Shown: piece after piece, positions 20,767 to 32,071 of the stretch | Layout of the letters: each line of letters starts with the position of its first letter | How positions within the stretch are numbered: the first letter of the stretch is position 1 | DNA from: Phoronis australis | Lineage: Eukaryota; Phoronida; Phoronidae | DNA: 48,992 bases | Direction: 5' to 3' | Assembly (NCBI GenBank): GCA_002633005.1 | Contig: NMRA01000277.1 | Coordinates: 429,152-478,143 of the forward strand | Position numbers and translations under genes: made by a program | The notes under the pieces: model-generated | Told to the model about the DNA's origin: nothing | What the model saw: the letters and a program-made list of their open reading frames with translations, nothing else | The model's database searches: none

Positions 20767-22354
20767 ATCAATTGAGCAGAAAAGTGCGCAGCAAGCGACG
20801 AGCCGTTTTGTAATTGACTTATCGCAAGCTCCGCCCCCTTGCGTGATGTCGACCAACAAACAATAAGTTTTCTCCGGCAACGTGTTGTTTGTTGGGTAAA
20901 ATGGCGGTTTGGAAACGAAGCTGTGTCAATAATGCTGCGTTCTAAATGGTCAGTTTAGCGTCACTCAAAATCCTGGCGATAGGTCAATTGCTATCGAGAC
21001 AGATTCAACTTACAACCATTGAAAAGTCGATGTGGCTGTCATTAGAATTCAGTTTTCTGTTTATGCAAAGCACACTGATATACGCACACCGCACGACTCT
21101 CGACGTTGTCGATTTATGTTAGATATATTTGATTTATTCCTGCACCAGTTGCAGGTGCTCAGACCGTAGTTACAAACTTCATGTACGGTACCTCGCACAC
21201 TGACCGTGACCATTATCTCCATTATAAACTGTGCGCTGTTCGAACGAGAACCGCGCTCTGATGTCCCCTTGAGGATGATACTGAGCGTCACAGAACAGGC
21301 AAACACTATGCCTACTCGCTGTTGGCGGGATTGCGGATATCCTACATGGGCATTGAAAAAGGTACCTAAATGCCATCAGCTTTCTGAGGAAAGTCGTGAC
21401 CGTAAGAATATGGTTGCGATTCCTTTCGGGTATACAGTCCCTTAATTGTATAGTGATATGCCTGTTCAATTAAACTTATTTCTACTCTTTATACGTAACT
21501 TATTGGCGTGTCCGAAGGCGCGTGCTCTTAGATATGCTCTTTGGTTCCGTGGAGGATGGTAGCGGCATCGTTCATAACATTATCTTGAAGTTCGTGTAAC
21601 TATACAGAGGTGTTTATATGCGTCATTGGCATATGATTGACAGTGGTTCGGGTTGTAGCGACTTAAAAGGATTCACTTATAGATAAGGAACTTCAAAAGG
21701 TTTACTTTTTCAACACAACGCAGATTTTTTGTTGTTTGCCCCAGGGTATGTAAAGCCTTTTTAGTTAAACAGATTCTAGCCCAGTCTTTTGTATGTTTTA
21801 AAACCCTAAAAACGGATGGTCCGGGAATACAGATTTACACAAAAATGATTTTTATAGAATCTTTTAACAATTGTGTATCTTTGGCTAATTAATGGGCCAC
21901 GTCTTAAAAGTTCCATTTTGAGGTTTGCATAGCTCAATCTACTTTCAATCGACGAGATTTTCAAATACTTCAGTTTTGTGGCCAGTGTTTGGAAATCTGA
22001 TTAAATTACACCGAAGCAAACAAAAATGCAAGTATTTTTGTAGAAGTGCTCGACAAATTTATTTCAAAGCTTTAGAATAATTGTCAAGATACATTCGAAA
22101 CAGTTGAACCATACACTTATATCGATAGGCATTATCTTGGCAATGGTCTAATCTTTTTATTCCATATCGAACGCTAAATTGTTTCTCTCACTTCCATTCG
22201 TTTTTTCGAGTTCACGTTCTTGGTGTGACCACTAGATTGGAGCTAAAAATTTAAGTCAAATAAAAACCCAAGGTCTCCAGTAAAAGCTCGAAATTCCGAC
22301 TTCCGAATCGAACATTTAGCCGTAAATTTGGCATCATTAAGTGCCAGTTGTTAT
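20767..22354. other. Intergenic, no gene seen
   Basis: No exon, RNA gene or mobile element that I can support. Overlapping open frames at 21061-21469 on both strands lack protein character. Confidence 0.4.
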
Positions 22355-22511
22355 CATGGGCGGCACACCACACGGGGCTTGGGAGGAGGGGCTAAAGCAC
22401 TCACTTTTTTCAGTACTATGCCGCTCATGGTCTATAGGCGGTGCACCACTGGTGGGGGGTTTTCGCCCCCGCCCCCCACCCCCACTTTTTTCAGTGCTGC
22501 GCCTCCCATGG
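22355..22511 (+). mobile_element. CATGGGCGGCGCA MITE dimer, copy 2
   Basis: Two units in the same dimer arrangement as 17116-17275, each with CACTTTTTTCAGTxCTxxGCC near its right end and CATGG at the borders. Confidence 0.6.
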
Positions 22512-22609
22512 TTATGTACTTGAGTTCATACAACAGTAGAATAGACAATGACCCCTCCACCATCCTAAATTCGCCCGCGACATTCCGTGGCCGCTTGTGG
22601 TGAAAATAA

Positions 22610-22865
22610 ATGATTTCATATAACTATATGTATGAAAGCTGGGTTACTTTAAAGTACTGCCATTCCAGGCTTGCGTCATACTATATCTTGCAAAAGAACA
22701 ACCGATTAAAATTTTATGGTCTGATGCAACACAGTTTCATAAAATGATACGTACACAACTGACTTAAATTCAACAGACAGCTATTAATCTATTAATCTCT
22801 TGGTTAAATTTAAGAACTATGTCAAACTAAACTAAGATAAATTATTAGCGTGGTGATCAGGAAAA
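22610..22865 (+). repeat. Array spacer block X2
   Basis: Homologue of 12890-13160 in the same orientation (ccattccaggcttg, aagaacaaccgatt, ttatggtctgatgca, cacagtttcataaaatg, acgtacacaact). No array module follows it, so it marks the right edge of the recognisable array. Confidence 0.55.
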
Positions 22866-23022
22866 TTTTCTGTTATTTTCTCTAAATATCAAGCATTTTC
22901 CTTGATTCCCGAAGTATATCCAAGAATAAAAGGCAAACACGGAGAAAATGTCAAACAGGTAAAATTGCGAGTACTACAGACTCGAACTCACGACATGAAC
23001 CATAGTACACTCGAAGACAGGG

Positions 23023-23165
23023 CAGGAGCGGATTCAGCACTTTGAGTTGCTGGGGCAGGGCAAAGTATTAAGCCAGGATTTTCCCCGTAAGACGTTCGCA
23101 ACTGCGAAATGAAATTAGGGATAAGTTAAGGGGGTCATGGCCCCCTTCCCCCGAATTCACCACTG
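23023..23165 (+). mobile_element. hAT-like MITE, copy 3
   Basis: CAGGAGCGGATTCAGC ... CCGAATTCACCACTG with a body like copies 1 and 2 (ccaggattttccccgtaaga). Flanking 5-mers do not match, so it is an older or rearranged insertion. Confidence 0.7.
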
Positions 23166-23786
23166 TAGATTGAAAGAAACCTAACTCGAATTCGCACAAA
23201 CGTAGGATTGAACATGTCGATAATTATTGAGTATTAATTTTGAGTACAAAAAGTACTCAACGTGTCCACATATTTATTTCGGTTATCAAGGTCTTATTGG
23301 TTTCAAATAAAATCTGAAAATGAGATTAAATTTCAAGTTCAAACTCGACTACACCAACATTGGAAAATAGTCATTTGTACATACTGGAGCCGATTTGAAT
23401 TAATGACGTAAGACGAAATCCGGAATACGACATCATACACGCGCCAAGCACGAGCTTGAACTAATGTCGAGCAGAACAGGAATCTTTGTGAGTTCGGAGT
23501 TAACCTCGGTTGTTTTGTGCGTGCCTGACGCGTGTTTCAAGCAGGTCTTCATCGTCAAACATTGGCTGACGATTGGTGACAGGTACTGTCAGTAACTAAT
23601 ATCCTTCTTGAATATTAACTCTGAAGCTTTAGCATTAATGAGCATAAATAGACACTTTATTGCGATATAATTGACATTAAAGATGCTGTCTCATTAAAGT
23701 GTGAATTTGCAAATGAAAAATTACTTTGCAAACAACCACGGTTCTTCCAGTAAGCCGGAAACCATTCGAGCACCATTCTTTAACAG

Positions 23787-24175
23787 TGCTACGAAAGGTA
23801 GCTCATTATGGCTTCTTATTGGTTAAAGTAATGATACAGACGTCATTACACTCAATCATTCCCATTGGTTGAAATCTGGGAAACCCCTTTCAGTTTACTG
23901 TATTGTAATATGCCGGTGACAGGCTTTGACTTGGATAGTTGCAATTGATTAAAACGGTCAGTAATCGAAGTAAACAAAATCATGAAGGAAACCCCGATCC
24001 AGTGGCTTAAGCAAAAACCAGTACACCGCATAGAAGGTATGTGAACTGGTGGCGATGTGATTGGTACAAACTTCCGGCCAAGTATGCGCACTGATGCCAA
24101 AATATGGATTTCCATAGGTCGACCATCATGTTTCTACAGGGGCACTTTTCAATATAGGTGGCGCTGTGTCAGAAG
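23787..24175 (+). repeat. Dispersed repeat P, copy 1 (ends in a CTCF-like motif)
   Basis: gtgctacgaaaggtag at the left end, gttgcaatt..ttaaaac, atcgaagtaaa and ggtggcgatgtgattggt in the body, and ATAGGTGGCGCTGTGTCAGA at the right. Matches 43864-44134. This copy carries about 110 extra bases near its left end. Confidence 0.65.
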
Positions 24176-24917
24176 GTGGAACCACTTACCATTACAATCT
24201 CGCAAAAGTTTTGTTTTGAGAGACTATTTTTATGTAAATGAGTATGGTAATATTTCATCGTTGCCCTAATGTAACAGATAAAGTCTCCAGTGAACATTAA
24301 AAATGTGTATTTCACCTCGTCACGCATACGTTTCAGTTCAGTTACACACGATAAGGCTCAATTTCATATAGGCAAAGGAAGAAAACACCCTTCTCCTAAG
24401 CCTGTCGCTAGCGAAGTGCCCGACACATACTGTCACGCCCGCATGTCCACGTAACAAAGGCGCACTTAGACGCAACAAAAACATTAGCATAAGAATAAAT
24501 GAACAACAACTAAATAAGCATAAAAATAAATGTACCGTTGCTAACGTCCCGTCACACTAATAAAACAAGGCATAGTTTTTTTGTTTGTTTTTTTATTTTT
24601 CACCAACAAATAGCGATTGCGTAATATTTGTATTTACGGTGGTTTTCTATTAGTTCACATTTGTTTTAAGTGTATCAGTTGTGGTGTTTTCTTTAATGCC
24701 CATTTAGTTATTTTATTTTATGTACAGATCTTTTGTTTTTCTGATTATATTTGTAAACAGAGTTCTCCAGGGTGTCACAACGTTAAATATTAACGATTTA
24801 ACGAGACATAGCAACTTTAAATAAGGCCGAAAATGATAACTGGTTTGGGTCCGCGTCTTACTTATCTCTAAGCATGCGTCTGAGACCTGACATCAGGTTG
24901 CATTAATGTATGGTTTC
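24176..24917. other. Intergenic, no gene seen
   Basis: AT-rich, with a poly-T stretch near 24567-24600. Nothing recognisable. Confidence 0.4.
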
Positions 24918-24986
24918 AGTTGCAGGAGCGGATCCAGGATTTTGAGTTAGGGGTGCAGGGTAAAGGAACAACCAGAATTTGGCCTC

Positions 24987-25125
24987 ATGCGCTCGTCCAA
25001 CCTAAAATGTAGGGATGTAGGGGTCTCGAATTTTTGGGTTTGCGGACCTTAATACTAAAAAAACGGTAAATGTTCGAGGCCTATGCATCGTGCATTCGCC
25101 CCCCGAGCCCCCTTGGGTGCGCGCA
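24987..25125 (+). mobile_element. 'TGCGCGCACCC' TIR element, nested copy
   Basis: Starts atgcgctcgtccaacc and ends gggtgcgcgca. The body (ctcgaatttttgggtt, tgcatcgtgcattcgcc) resembles 36214-36468. Internally shortened. Confidence 0.55.
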
Positions 25126-25157
25126 TATGCTAGTCAGCAATTCGCACCCCGAACTGC

Positions 25158-26190
25158 AGGACTGTCTCTCGTCATCTGAATTCTACACATTTAGAACTTT
25201 TGTTCAAATCCTTTATACTTCCACACATCGATTATTGTGATATTGTATACAAGTCGGCCAATACTGGTGCACTCCAGCATTTGGAGAAGTTACAGTATCA
25301 AGCTACCTTACTCATAACCGAAGCTACAAGGGATCCAATAGTGTTAAGGTTTTGAATAGTCTCAAGTGGCCCAAACTGTCTACTCGACGCAATCTTCACA
25401 TGAACACATTTACTTCAAAGTAATAAACAATGTCAACAACGTCTCTGTCAAAAAAGCATTTGATCTATACACTAGACAAGACCATAGTAGTAATTTGAGA
25501 TCCTCCACCCCATATGTAATTCCTCCGTCATTTAGTCAGGCATTCAGAAGGTCTACAGTCATGATGTGCATCAACAACTGGAATTCTCTTCCAGTCTCTT
25601 TTATGGAAAGCAACTCATTTATGAGTATAAAAAATAATTTTAGAACTGTTTTTCATAATTTTGATAACTCAACACCCTTAACTCAATTCACCCTTCCCCG
25701 CGATAACAAAATAGCATTGTACAGATCAAGATGTGGTCTTTTCCTCAACTCTTCAAATGTCCCCTCATCGAATACATGTACCTGAGAGACTCACTCTTTC
25801 ATGCACTCAATGAAAACCAATCAATTGTTAACGCTCTCAATTATTGTAACAATATCCCTACTAGACTTACGATATTATTGAATGGTAGTCCTAACCTTGA
25901 CCTTGTTCTCAATGAATTCCTCCTAAGCAACGCAAGTAAATTTCTATGTACCGTTTATCAATATTGTTGCTTCTGATTTCCATAATGGCTATGTACATAT
26001 TGTTGTTTTTATATATTCGTAATAGCATGTCTAAGTATTGGAATACTTACATGCATATTAGATACGACTTAATTACCTCTATGTATAGTAGTTTCATATA
26101 TGATATAGTGCTTCGCGTTTTCTGGGTTTGTCATTATTTCTTTGTATGTTCTGTGTATTCTTCAATAAATATATATCACTTTAAAAAAAA
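25158..26190 (+). mobile_element. 5'-truncated LINE (non-LTR) 3' end with reverse-transcriptase C-terminal remnant
   Basis: Peptide pieces in several frames match the C-terminal 'thumb' and tail of LINE reverse transcriptases: TFVQILYTSTHRLL and LEKLQYQATLLITEATR, then SLKWPKLSTRRNLHM, then an open frame 25366-25785 with DLYTRQDHSSNLRSST, PPSFSQAFRRSTVMMCINNW and NSLP. The element ends aataaatatatatcacttt plus an A8 tail (26183-26190). AACTGC at 25152-25157 is repeated at 26190-26195 as the target duplication, and the interrupted MITE text resumes exactly there. Frameshifts and 5' truncation make it dead. Confidence 0.85.
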
Positions 26191-26273
26191 ACTGCCAACT
26201 GGTATCTGGGAGTATTTAGGGGGTGCATGGCCCCTTGCCTCCCCCCCCTCCCCCTAAATCCGCCACTGAGTTG

Positions 26274-26731
26274 GAACAATGGGTACAGTACACTGTACAT
26301 CATGTCAGGTGTGGTTGTCTGACAAGGGGCAAGGAGGATTCAGACCCATTAAGTTGACCTCAGGTTACCTGGTTTGCTTTTTGAAAAGTGGACAACAAAA
26401 ATATAAAATGCCGCACAGTTTTGTCTATGAGAGCATCAAATTTCAAAAAGTAACACAGACCAAAAGCAATTGTGCTATCACTGCATTATTGGAGCGCGGC
26501 TTCAAAATCTCTGGTGAGCTTCACCTATCCTTGTATTTGCAGAACATTCCGATTACCTCGTAACAGTCGCACTCGCACTGACAGGGCCGCCGGGTCAGAA
26601 TAGAATGGTTGATGCACTTGTCGTTTAAAGAATTGGGCACTGTGGAAGTGCAAGACCAGTTCACATGCAGTTGGTATAACCAAACGAGAATAAGAACAAA
26701 AACTCACGTCGTACACTGAACCAACGGCTTA
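26274..26731 (+). other. Upstream region of the solenoid gene
   Basis: A 94-codon open frame (26279-26563) and a second stretch in the frame of the next gene (EWLMHLSFKELGTVEVQ, 26600-26660), closed by a TGA at 26717-26719 before the next ATG. I recognise neither. They may be 5' UTR, an upstream exon or chance. Confidence 0.3.
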
Positions 26732-27698
26732 ATGAGCTCACCCCAGCTGTCAGAGAGGCGGCGGTCGTCGGGTGTGTGCAAGACTGTCTGCCGCACATTG
26801 CACACAGATAAGATTCAACGAGAAGTCATCACCACCGTGGTGCAAGTATCTAACAAAAATAAGCAAACTGACAGCGGTACTCCCAACGCCTTACGGCATG
26901 GAAACGTAGCCCTGAAGAAGCCACCTGCTGTGAAGGCCGTCAAGCGGGAGAAGAAAATCTCGAGTACATACGGGTTGTTCACTCAGGACGTGGGCAGCAG
27001 TCTCATCGCGTCCGGTGCCATAATGTCGTTGCACGCGCTCGATCAAATTATGGGGAAAATTTCGAGAGACTTGTGCAAGGGAAATACTCAAGCTCCACAA
27101 CAAGCCCCTCTTCATATACGTTTCCCAAAGCTTCCGAATAGGAAAAGACAGGGAGGAGACATGCATACAGCTTTGAGAGCCGAGAGGAGAAGAGAGCGGA
27201 AAAGGCAATCCAATTTTGTGAGGGATAACCGAGAATTCATGTTTCCAAAAACGTCTGTTAGTAATAAACGGCCGTCTCCTCCAAGAGAAACTTATCTTGT
27301 GTACCCAAGGAAACAGCGGCGTAGGGAGCTACCCCCAGGGACTGTCTTGATTACCGGAACTTCGTCAAGTAAACATCAACGTGAGACACGTTGCTTCCCA
27401 GATTTAACACCTCCTGAGCCTCAATCGCCGAAAATTGGCCCACGAAGTCCTGATTCGTGGTGGAATAAGTACGAGTCAACGTTAACGACACCGTCAGAAG
27501 GTGGAAATTCAATGGTCGTCGGTTCGATGCATACGATGGCGACCAGCTTGCTTGAGGAGAACCTCGTGTTACCCGCCAGTCCAATCGACCACCGGAGGGC
27601 CTCCATGTCTTACATGGAGACGTACTGGGAGAGAAAGCGACGCAGTTCGAGAGCGGTGCCCAGCCGACAGGTGACATTTGGCGCATCGCTTTATTCAC
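26732..27698 (+). CDS. Uncharacterised alpha-solenoid-type protein, exon 1 (basic disordered N-terminus)
   Basis: 322 codons plus one base, from ATG at 26732 to a strong donor (ttcac|gtgagt). An in-frame stop lies just upstream, so this ATG is the natural start unless a 5' exon exists. The translation is rich in Lys, Arg, Ser and Pro with no membrane segment or signal peptide (KRKRQGG-, RRRERKR- and RKQRRR-like clusters; SPIDHRRASMSYMETYWERK with a possible PKA site RRAS), which suggests a disordered basic region, perhaps nuclear or cytoskeletal. The single leftover C joins exon 2's TG to make Leu, and all later junctions keep frame to the stop at 38108, giving about 719 codons. Function unknown. 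The C-terminal half looks like HEAT/ARM repeats, and ARMH-type 'armadillo-like helical' proteins are one possibility I cannot confirm. Confidence 0.75.
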
Positions 27699-28690
27699 GT
27701 GAGTATACATGTACATTGTATTGTTACTTCAAATGGCCAAGACCCAAAACTAACAACATCTTTGTTAATTCGTGGCTTATAATCGCCTGTTAAAGCGAAG
27801 TGGCTTTATCGTCGTTTTTTGACACCTGCAGATAAGCGGAATAGTTCCCTTAATCTCAGCAATCTCAATGCAACGCTCTAAATGGCGGAACAACGGGCAT
27901 TTGCTAAATAATAGAGTAGTTATGGCATCGTCCTTTATTTTAGCAAAGGGCTGGCAGGCAACGGCTAGAGTTAGCGATGTGTAATAGAATAGAACACAGT
28001 CGGCATTGCATTATAGCTCTGTTCAAAGCTAATTCATCCAAGAAGTGTATCCCATCCACCACTCTCAGAATAACATGTTAGTTTTCCGTACAACCGACAA
28101 GCTTTATTTCACATTTGGCAAAATGTCGCTGCTCAAATTCTTGTGACGTGGCTAACAAAGAAACACAGCTATTTTGACGAAGACAATTAGACATGTTCAA
28201 CATATAATGGCGGTAATAATTCAAATAATATTGGGTCAGCAGTTTTTAAACGAAGAAACTGGGACCAGCAGTACAGTACTTGACACAGTTATACATCGTA
28301 AAATTATCTAAAAATGTATTGAATGAAAACGGCTGCGTTTTAAAGTGGTTGTGCATTCTGTGAAGGGAATCAGGGATGCAAAACTGAGCAGCGAAGGGAA
28401 ATAGAACTGTTTCATGAGAATCATGTGCGCATGTCTTGGCACGCCGCCGCAGCCGTAGTGAAGAATTTTTGTGTCAAATGCATAGTCGTCTACAATACTC
28501 AAGACGATTTTAACCCGGACCAAGTACATGTAGTCCAACAGGCGCGTGCCAGTTCCACAGGGGTGGATTACAGTCATTACTTGCCACGTGAGGAATAGAC
28601 TGTTGAAATGTCTGTTCCACAGCCGTTGAACAAATGATTAAGGAGAGTGCCCCTCCGGACATTGTTCAACCTGTGTTCATGTGCTTATAG
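27699..28690 (+). other. Intron 1 of the solenoid gene
   Basis: gtgagt ... tgttcatgtgcttatag. I see no other feature; an open frame on the minus strand at 28308-28577 is chance-like. Confidence 0.6.
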
Positions 28691-28846
28691 TGGAAGTGCG
28701 ACTGGAGAAACTGGACAGGCTCTACTGCAAAGAGAAAAACCCGGAGATCATTAAATTGTTTGACGTGGGAAAAGAAATGATCGGCTGGGCAGACCCAAGA
28801 CTACCCGACATTGAATTGTGCCACTGTCCGGAGTCATATGATAAAG
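28691..28846 (+). CDS. Solenoid gene, exon 2
   Basis: 156 bases between cttatag and aaag|gtacgg. It encodes EVRLEKLDRLYCKEKNPEI followed by IKLFDVGKEMIGWADPRLPD and CHCPESYDK, an amphipathic helix and a Cys/Pro-rich turn. Starts with two bases and ends with one, phase-compatible on both sides. Confidence 0.75.
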
Positions 28847-29105
28847 GTACGGCTAAACCAGAGCCTGTGGGTGGTTTATTGTGGTTCCTCGAAAACATTA
28901 CGCTTTTTTAAGATATCATTTTGTCTTTATGTTAAGCAACTTTAAAGCGTTTTCGTGAAAATCAAAAAAGTCCTGGCCCTCCTCGTGCAAATGGAGAACA
29001 CTGGCAGGGGTGATCAGGTACAGTACTCAACCGGAAGTACATGTATCTCTCAAAGGAAGCTAGCGTGATCACGTGCATTCACGTAGTTTAGTGACACCTG
29101 CTTCC

Positions 29106-29245
29106 CGTTCAGTAACGTTAGGACCTCACTAAAAAGCAAGATTTCGCGAGATTACGCGAGATATTTCCTTATATTTTCAATGAGAGCACTTGATTTGGGC
29201 TAGATTTTAGCTAGGTCCTGGCGTAGGTCCTAGCGTTACTGAACG
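29106..29245. mobile_element. 140-bp MITE with CGTTCAGTAACG TIRs
   Basis: CGTTCAGTAACGTTAGGACC at the left and the matching complement GGTCCTAGCGTTACTGAACG at the right; about 20 of 21 positions pair. No coding capacity and no other copy seen in the window. The target duplication is unclear. Confidence 0.75.
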
Positions 29246-29545
29246 CACGCCAGAATCCCGGATGACTTTTATTAAATATCTTTATGACTGCAAGAGGGTA
29301 TTGTCGGCTAAAAATGTTATTATTTGTTTGAAACGATCCGCAGAGCGGGTTCGAACCTATACTGCGAACTTCTTAAAGGAGAATGCCATCCTATTTAATT
29401 AGTCTTTTTGCCGTCTTAATTGGTTTATGTCCACATCGCCTCGCATACGGTCGACATACCTTGCGAGAGGTGTTGCGTTAACCTGTGAGGAAGGTGAGAA
29501 ACGGTGCAGCCACATCAGTGGTTCATTTGCAGAGTGAATCCCGCT

Positions 29546-29710
29546 ATGTTGCGGTGCATCGTTCCCGCTTGTCCGAACTATGCAGCTGCGAGGAAAGCGG
29601 GTATTTCGTTTTTTCGACTTCCTCGAGAGTTCGAAATGCTTAGGAAGTGGCTCGCAGTAGTGAAGAATGGAAATTTCGATGTAAATAGCAAGTATGAGGT
29701 CGTGTAACAT
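29546..29710 (+). CDS. THAP-domain N-terminal fragment (possible first exon)
   Basis: MLRCIVPACPNYAAARKAGI is followed by SFFRLPREFEMLRKWLAVVK: the C-x4-C pair, 'isFfrlP' and conserved Trp of the THAP C2CH zinc finger, in correct order and spacing from a plausible Met. The open frame ends with TAG/TAA near 29707 without the C-x2-H half. Either a donor (caa|gtatga at about 29691 or gag|gtcgtg) ends a first exon here, or the copy is truncated. I could not find the matching second exon in the next 2 kb. THAP domains bind DNA and occur in host factors and in P-element-like transposases. It is a different gene from the one whose intron it occupies. Confidence 0.6.
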
Positions 29711-30463
29711 CTCCGTGTCTGTGCCCTGGAGTTGTCGACAGTGCGTGACGAATGCCGGCTTACCAAATAATTATCCATACTTTCCGTTGTCTGAGCTAAT
29801 TGTTCACGGCGCCTCTCTAGTATTTCACTGTATTCCGGTTCGAACTAATAGCCTGTGAAACCTAACAATCCACCTGCGAAGTCTTTGTCCGGTTGAGCTC
29901 TCGTCTAGGGATTGCGAGTTGCCATGTTCATGTTTATTACTGAGCGTTCTGTTTCAAAATGAGTTATTCTCACTCTAACCAATACTTATATAAAACTGAA
30001 ACAAAGTCTGTCTCATTAGATGCAATTTGTAATGTCTTTGTTGTGCTCGTGAATGCAAATGATTTGAGAAGCCAGCAATGAATAAATCACTGCGTTACCG
30101 GCTTTAGGTGCAATAAACTAATTGACGGCGCACCGAGGCCGTGTGAGCGCAAGGTAATTCAGTGTTTGCTGATAGAAACTGTTGTGAAACCATATTTCGA
30201 TTTTCTATACCACGGCCAGGTGTTAGGTGAAACTTTATTTACAATTGCATTATTCAAATAATGATTGTCACTGTACAACTTCTGCCCTGACGGTTCTGTT
30301 ACCTGAATTCGCGGCCCCCGACGTAGATTTGCAGTTTGGTGGCTAATTCAATCAACAACATAATCAAGTGCACATTACTTCTTTGGCTCACTAGTATAGC
30401 ATTTTCTTGACTGGAAGTTTAGTTTCCAACTTTGGCTGGTTTACGTTCGTGATGTCTTCAGTG

Positions 30464-30562
30464 CGGGCCTGATCGATTTCCGAGCCGCTGGCCGGGATAA
30501 CGAGTCAGTCCGGCCGCGACGGGCCTGATCGGGCTCCGAGCTACGTTGGCCAGGATAACAAG
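30464..30562. repeat. Two-copy 56-bp tandem repeat
   Basis: cgggcctgatcgatttccga ... ggccgggataacgag (from 30464) recurs as cgggcctgatcgggctccga ... ggccaggataacaag (from 30520). GC-rich within an AT-rich intron. Confidence 0.65.
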
Positions 30563-31608
30563 CGTTTTGTGTGTTTAGAAATCAAAAAATCACAAGTCTA
30601 AACAACACAGATCTAGGTTCTCCTGTATGTTCTTCACGGAAAAATACAGACCCCAAACTCCTGCTACGGAACTTATTAGCCTGTCGAACTTTGTAGGCTA
30701 CGGTGTGTCCAAATACCAATAAATCCGTAACAGCGAAATAAAACAACACGTTTTTATAAGAACTCGGTGTATTTTTAAGGGTTTTAAATCGAAGTTCGAC
30801 GATTTATTGCTGTTAAACGATGAATTCAAGCGATAAGCTGACACCAGTAACCCGTGTTGTGAACTGCTGAACAGACTGCGTGTGAAACCAATTACGTCAT
30901 TAGATAATGTCAACACCTCCGTCTGCCGTCAGGTGTCAGGTAACGCAACCGTACGTGCTATTATCGAGTAGAACAACTCGATCTAAATTGATACAAAATA
31001 GGTTGTTTTTTGGGTGACATGCCCTTTAAGGTTGCGTAGGACCTTAAAGACAGAGATCTACATGTATGTATTTCGCCAAAAATTTCCAACACTATAAATT
31101 TTAACTCATTAAAAATATACTTTTTTCTGAACGAAGAAAGCTACCATTTTTAAATCGTGTGTTCGCTTCTTGCCAGGGCAATTGGTGGCAGATTGGCCTC
31201 TTTGGAAATGCGCTGGCACATACCGTAAACGTTCGGGTTAGCGCCCATGCCCACTTAATTGCCCATCCTCTACATTAGTGGTTTTTTCGATTTAACCTCC
31301 CACTGCTCGGTTAACAGCCCTTGTGCGATTTTTGAAAATTTCCACTTAAACGCCCACCTCTCGGTTATGCGCCCATCCCCGATTTTTGATGATTACCCGA
31401 GATCTTGACAAGCGTCTAGCAATTCGATATTTGAGCTAACCCGACCATCATTGGCGTACAGCACGTGGAGTGAGCACTGAGCATAAAATTAAGAATGCAA
31501 AATAACTCCATCATCATGGCCAGTATGCTGATTTCTAAGGCCATTCAGTACGACACGCGGCACGCTGTATGTTAGCTAGGCATGAATTATGAGGGGTTTC
31601 CATTTCAG

Positions 31609-31675
31609 ATTCCGCCATCAATACTAACATAAAGTCCGTACTTGTCCCTGTGGTTCAAAAAGAGCACCTCGTGAA
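31609..31675 (+). CDS. Solenoid gene, exon 3
   Basis: A 67-base exon between tttccatttcag and a strong donor gtgaa|gtgagt. Joined to exon 2 it reads SYDK-D-SAINTNIKSVLVP then VVQKEHLVK. Only this frame is open. Two leftover bases at each end fit exon 2 (one base) and exon 4 (one base), so it is the link needed to keep frame. Confidence 0.65.
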
Positions 31676-31948
31676 GTGAGTTACGTGTTTGCCTTTTTCA
31701 CGAATACATGTAGCGAGTGTATTTGCCTGCAGAACCTGTGCAAAGTCAGTCTTTGCTGTTACGTGCGGCATACATGTACGTGTTCATGTACATCTTTGAT
31801 TAATCTGATCAAAATGCTTCTCCGGCAAATGAAAATAACGCCTTGCAAACTTTCAGTACAGAACACTGTAAAGACCAGTTGCCTCAAACGTACAATGTTC
31901 GTTTTACCGGTCGGCTACAGCGTGGATATTTTAATTGCTCCCTTTCAG

Positions 31949-32071
31949 ACTAGAATGTCCCAAAAGGGACGAAGCTCACAAGGCCAATCATGACAGCAGG
32001 AAGTTGCTGCCGTTCAAACGACCTCGTCAAGAATTTAAAAAGCTCGTCAAGAAGCTACAGATCAAAAGCAG
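31949..32071 (+). CDS. Solenoid gene, exon 4
   Basis: Between ctccctttcag and aaagcag|gtatat. Encodes LECPKRDEAHKANHDSRKLL then PFKRPRQEFKKLVKKLQIKS, a very basic linker into the helical part. Ends with AG, completed by G of exon 5 to Arg. Confidence 0.75.

Larger units (their letters stand above)
24923..26268 (+). mobile_element. hAT-like MITE, copy 4, split by two later insertions
   Basis: CAGGAGCGGATCCAGG at the left and TAAATCCGCCACTG at the right, flanked by AGTTG on both sides (24918-24922 and 26269-26273), a 5-bp target duplication. Inside lie a TGCGCGCACCC-family element (about 24987-25125) and a LINE 3' fragment (25158-26190). Confidence 0.8.
28847..31608 (+). other. Intron 2 of the solenoid gene
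   Basis: A 2.8-kb intron that holds a 140-base MITE (29106-29245), an isolated THAP-domain exon (29546 onward), a two-copy 56-base repeat (30464-30562) and a block with recurring GCCCA(T/C)..cggttaa text (31245-31385) that looks like a decayed inverted repeat. Confidence 0.5.

Noticed and set aside
29335-29375. GGTTCGAACC as a tRNA B box
   Set aside because: No A box at the right distance and no acceptor or anticodon stems can be formed around it.
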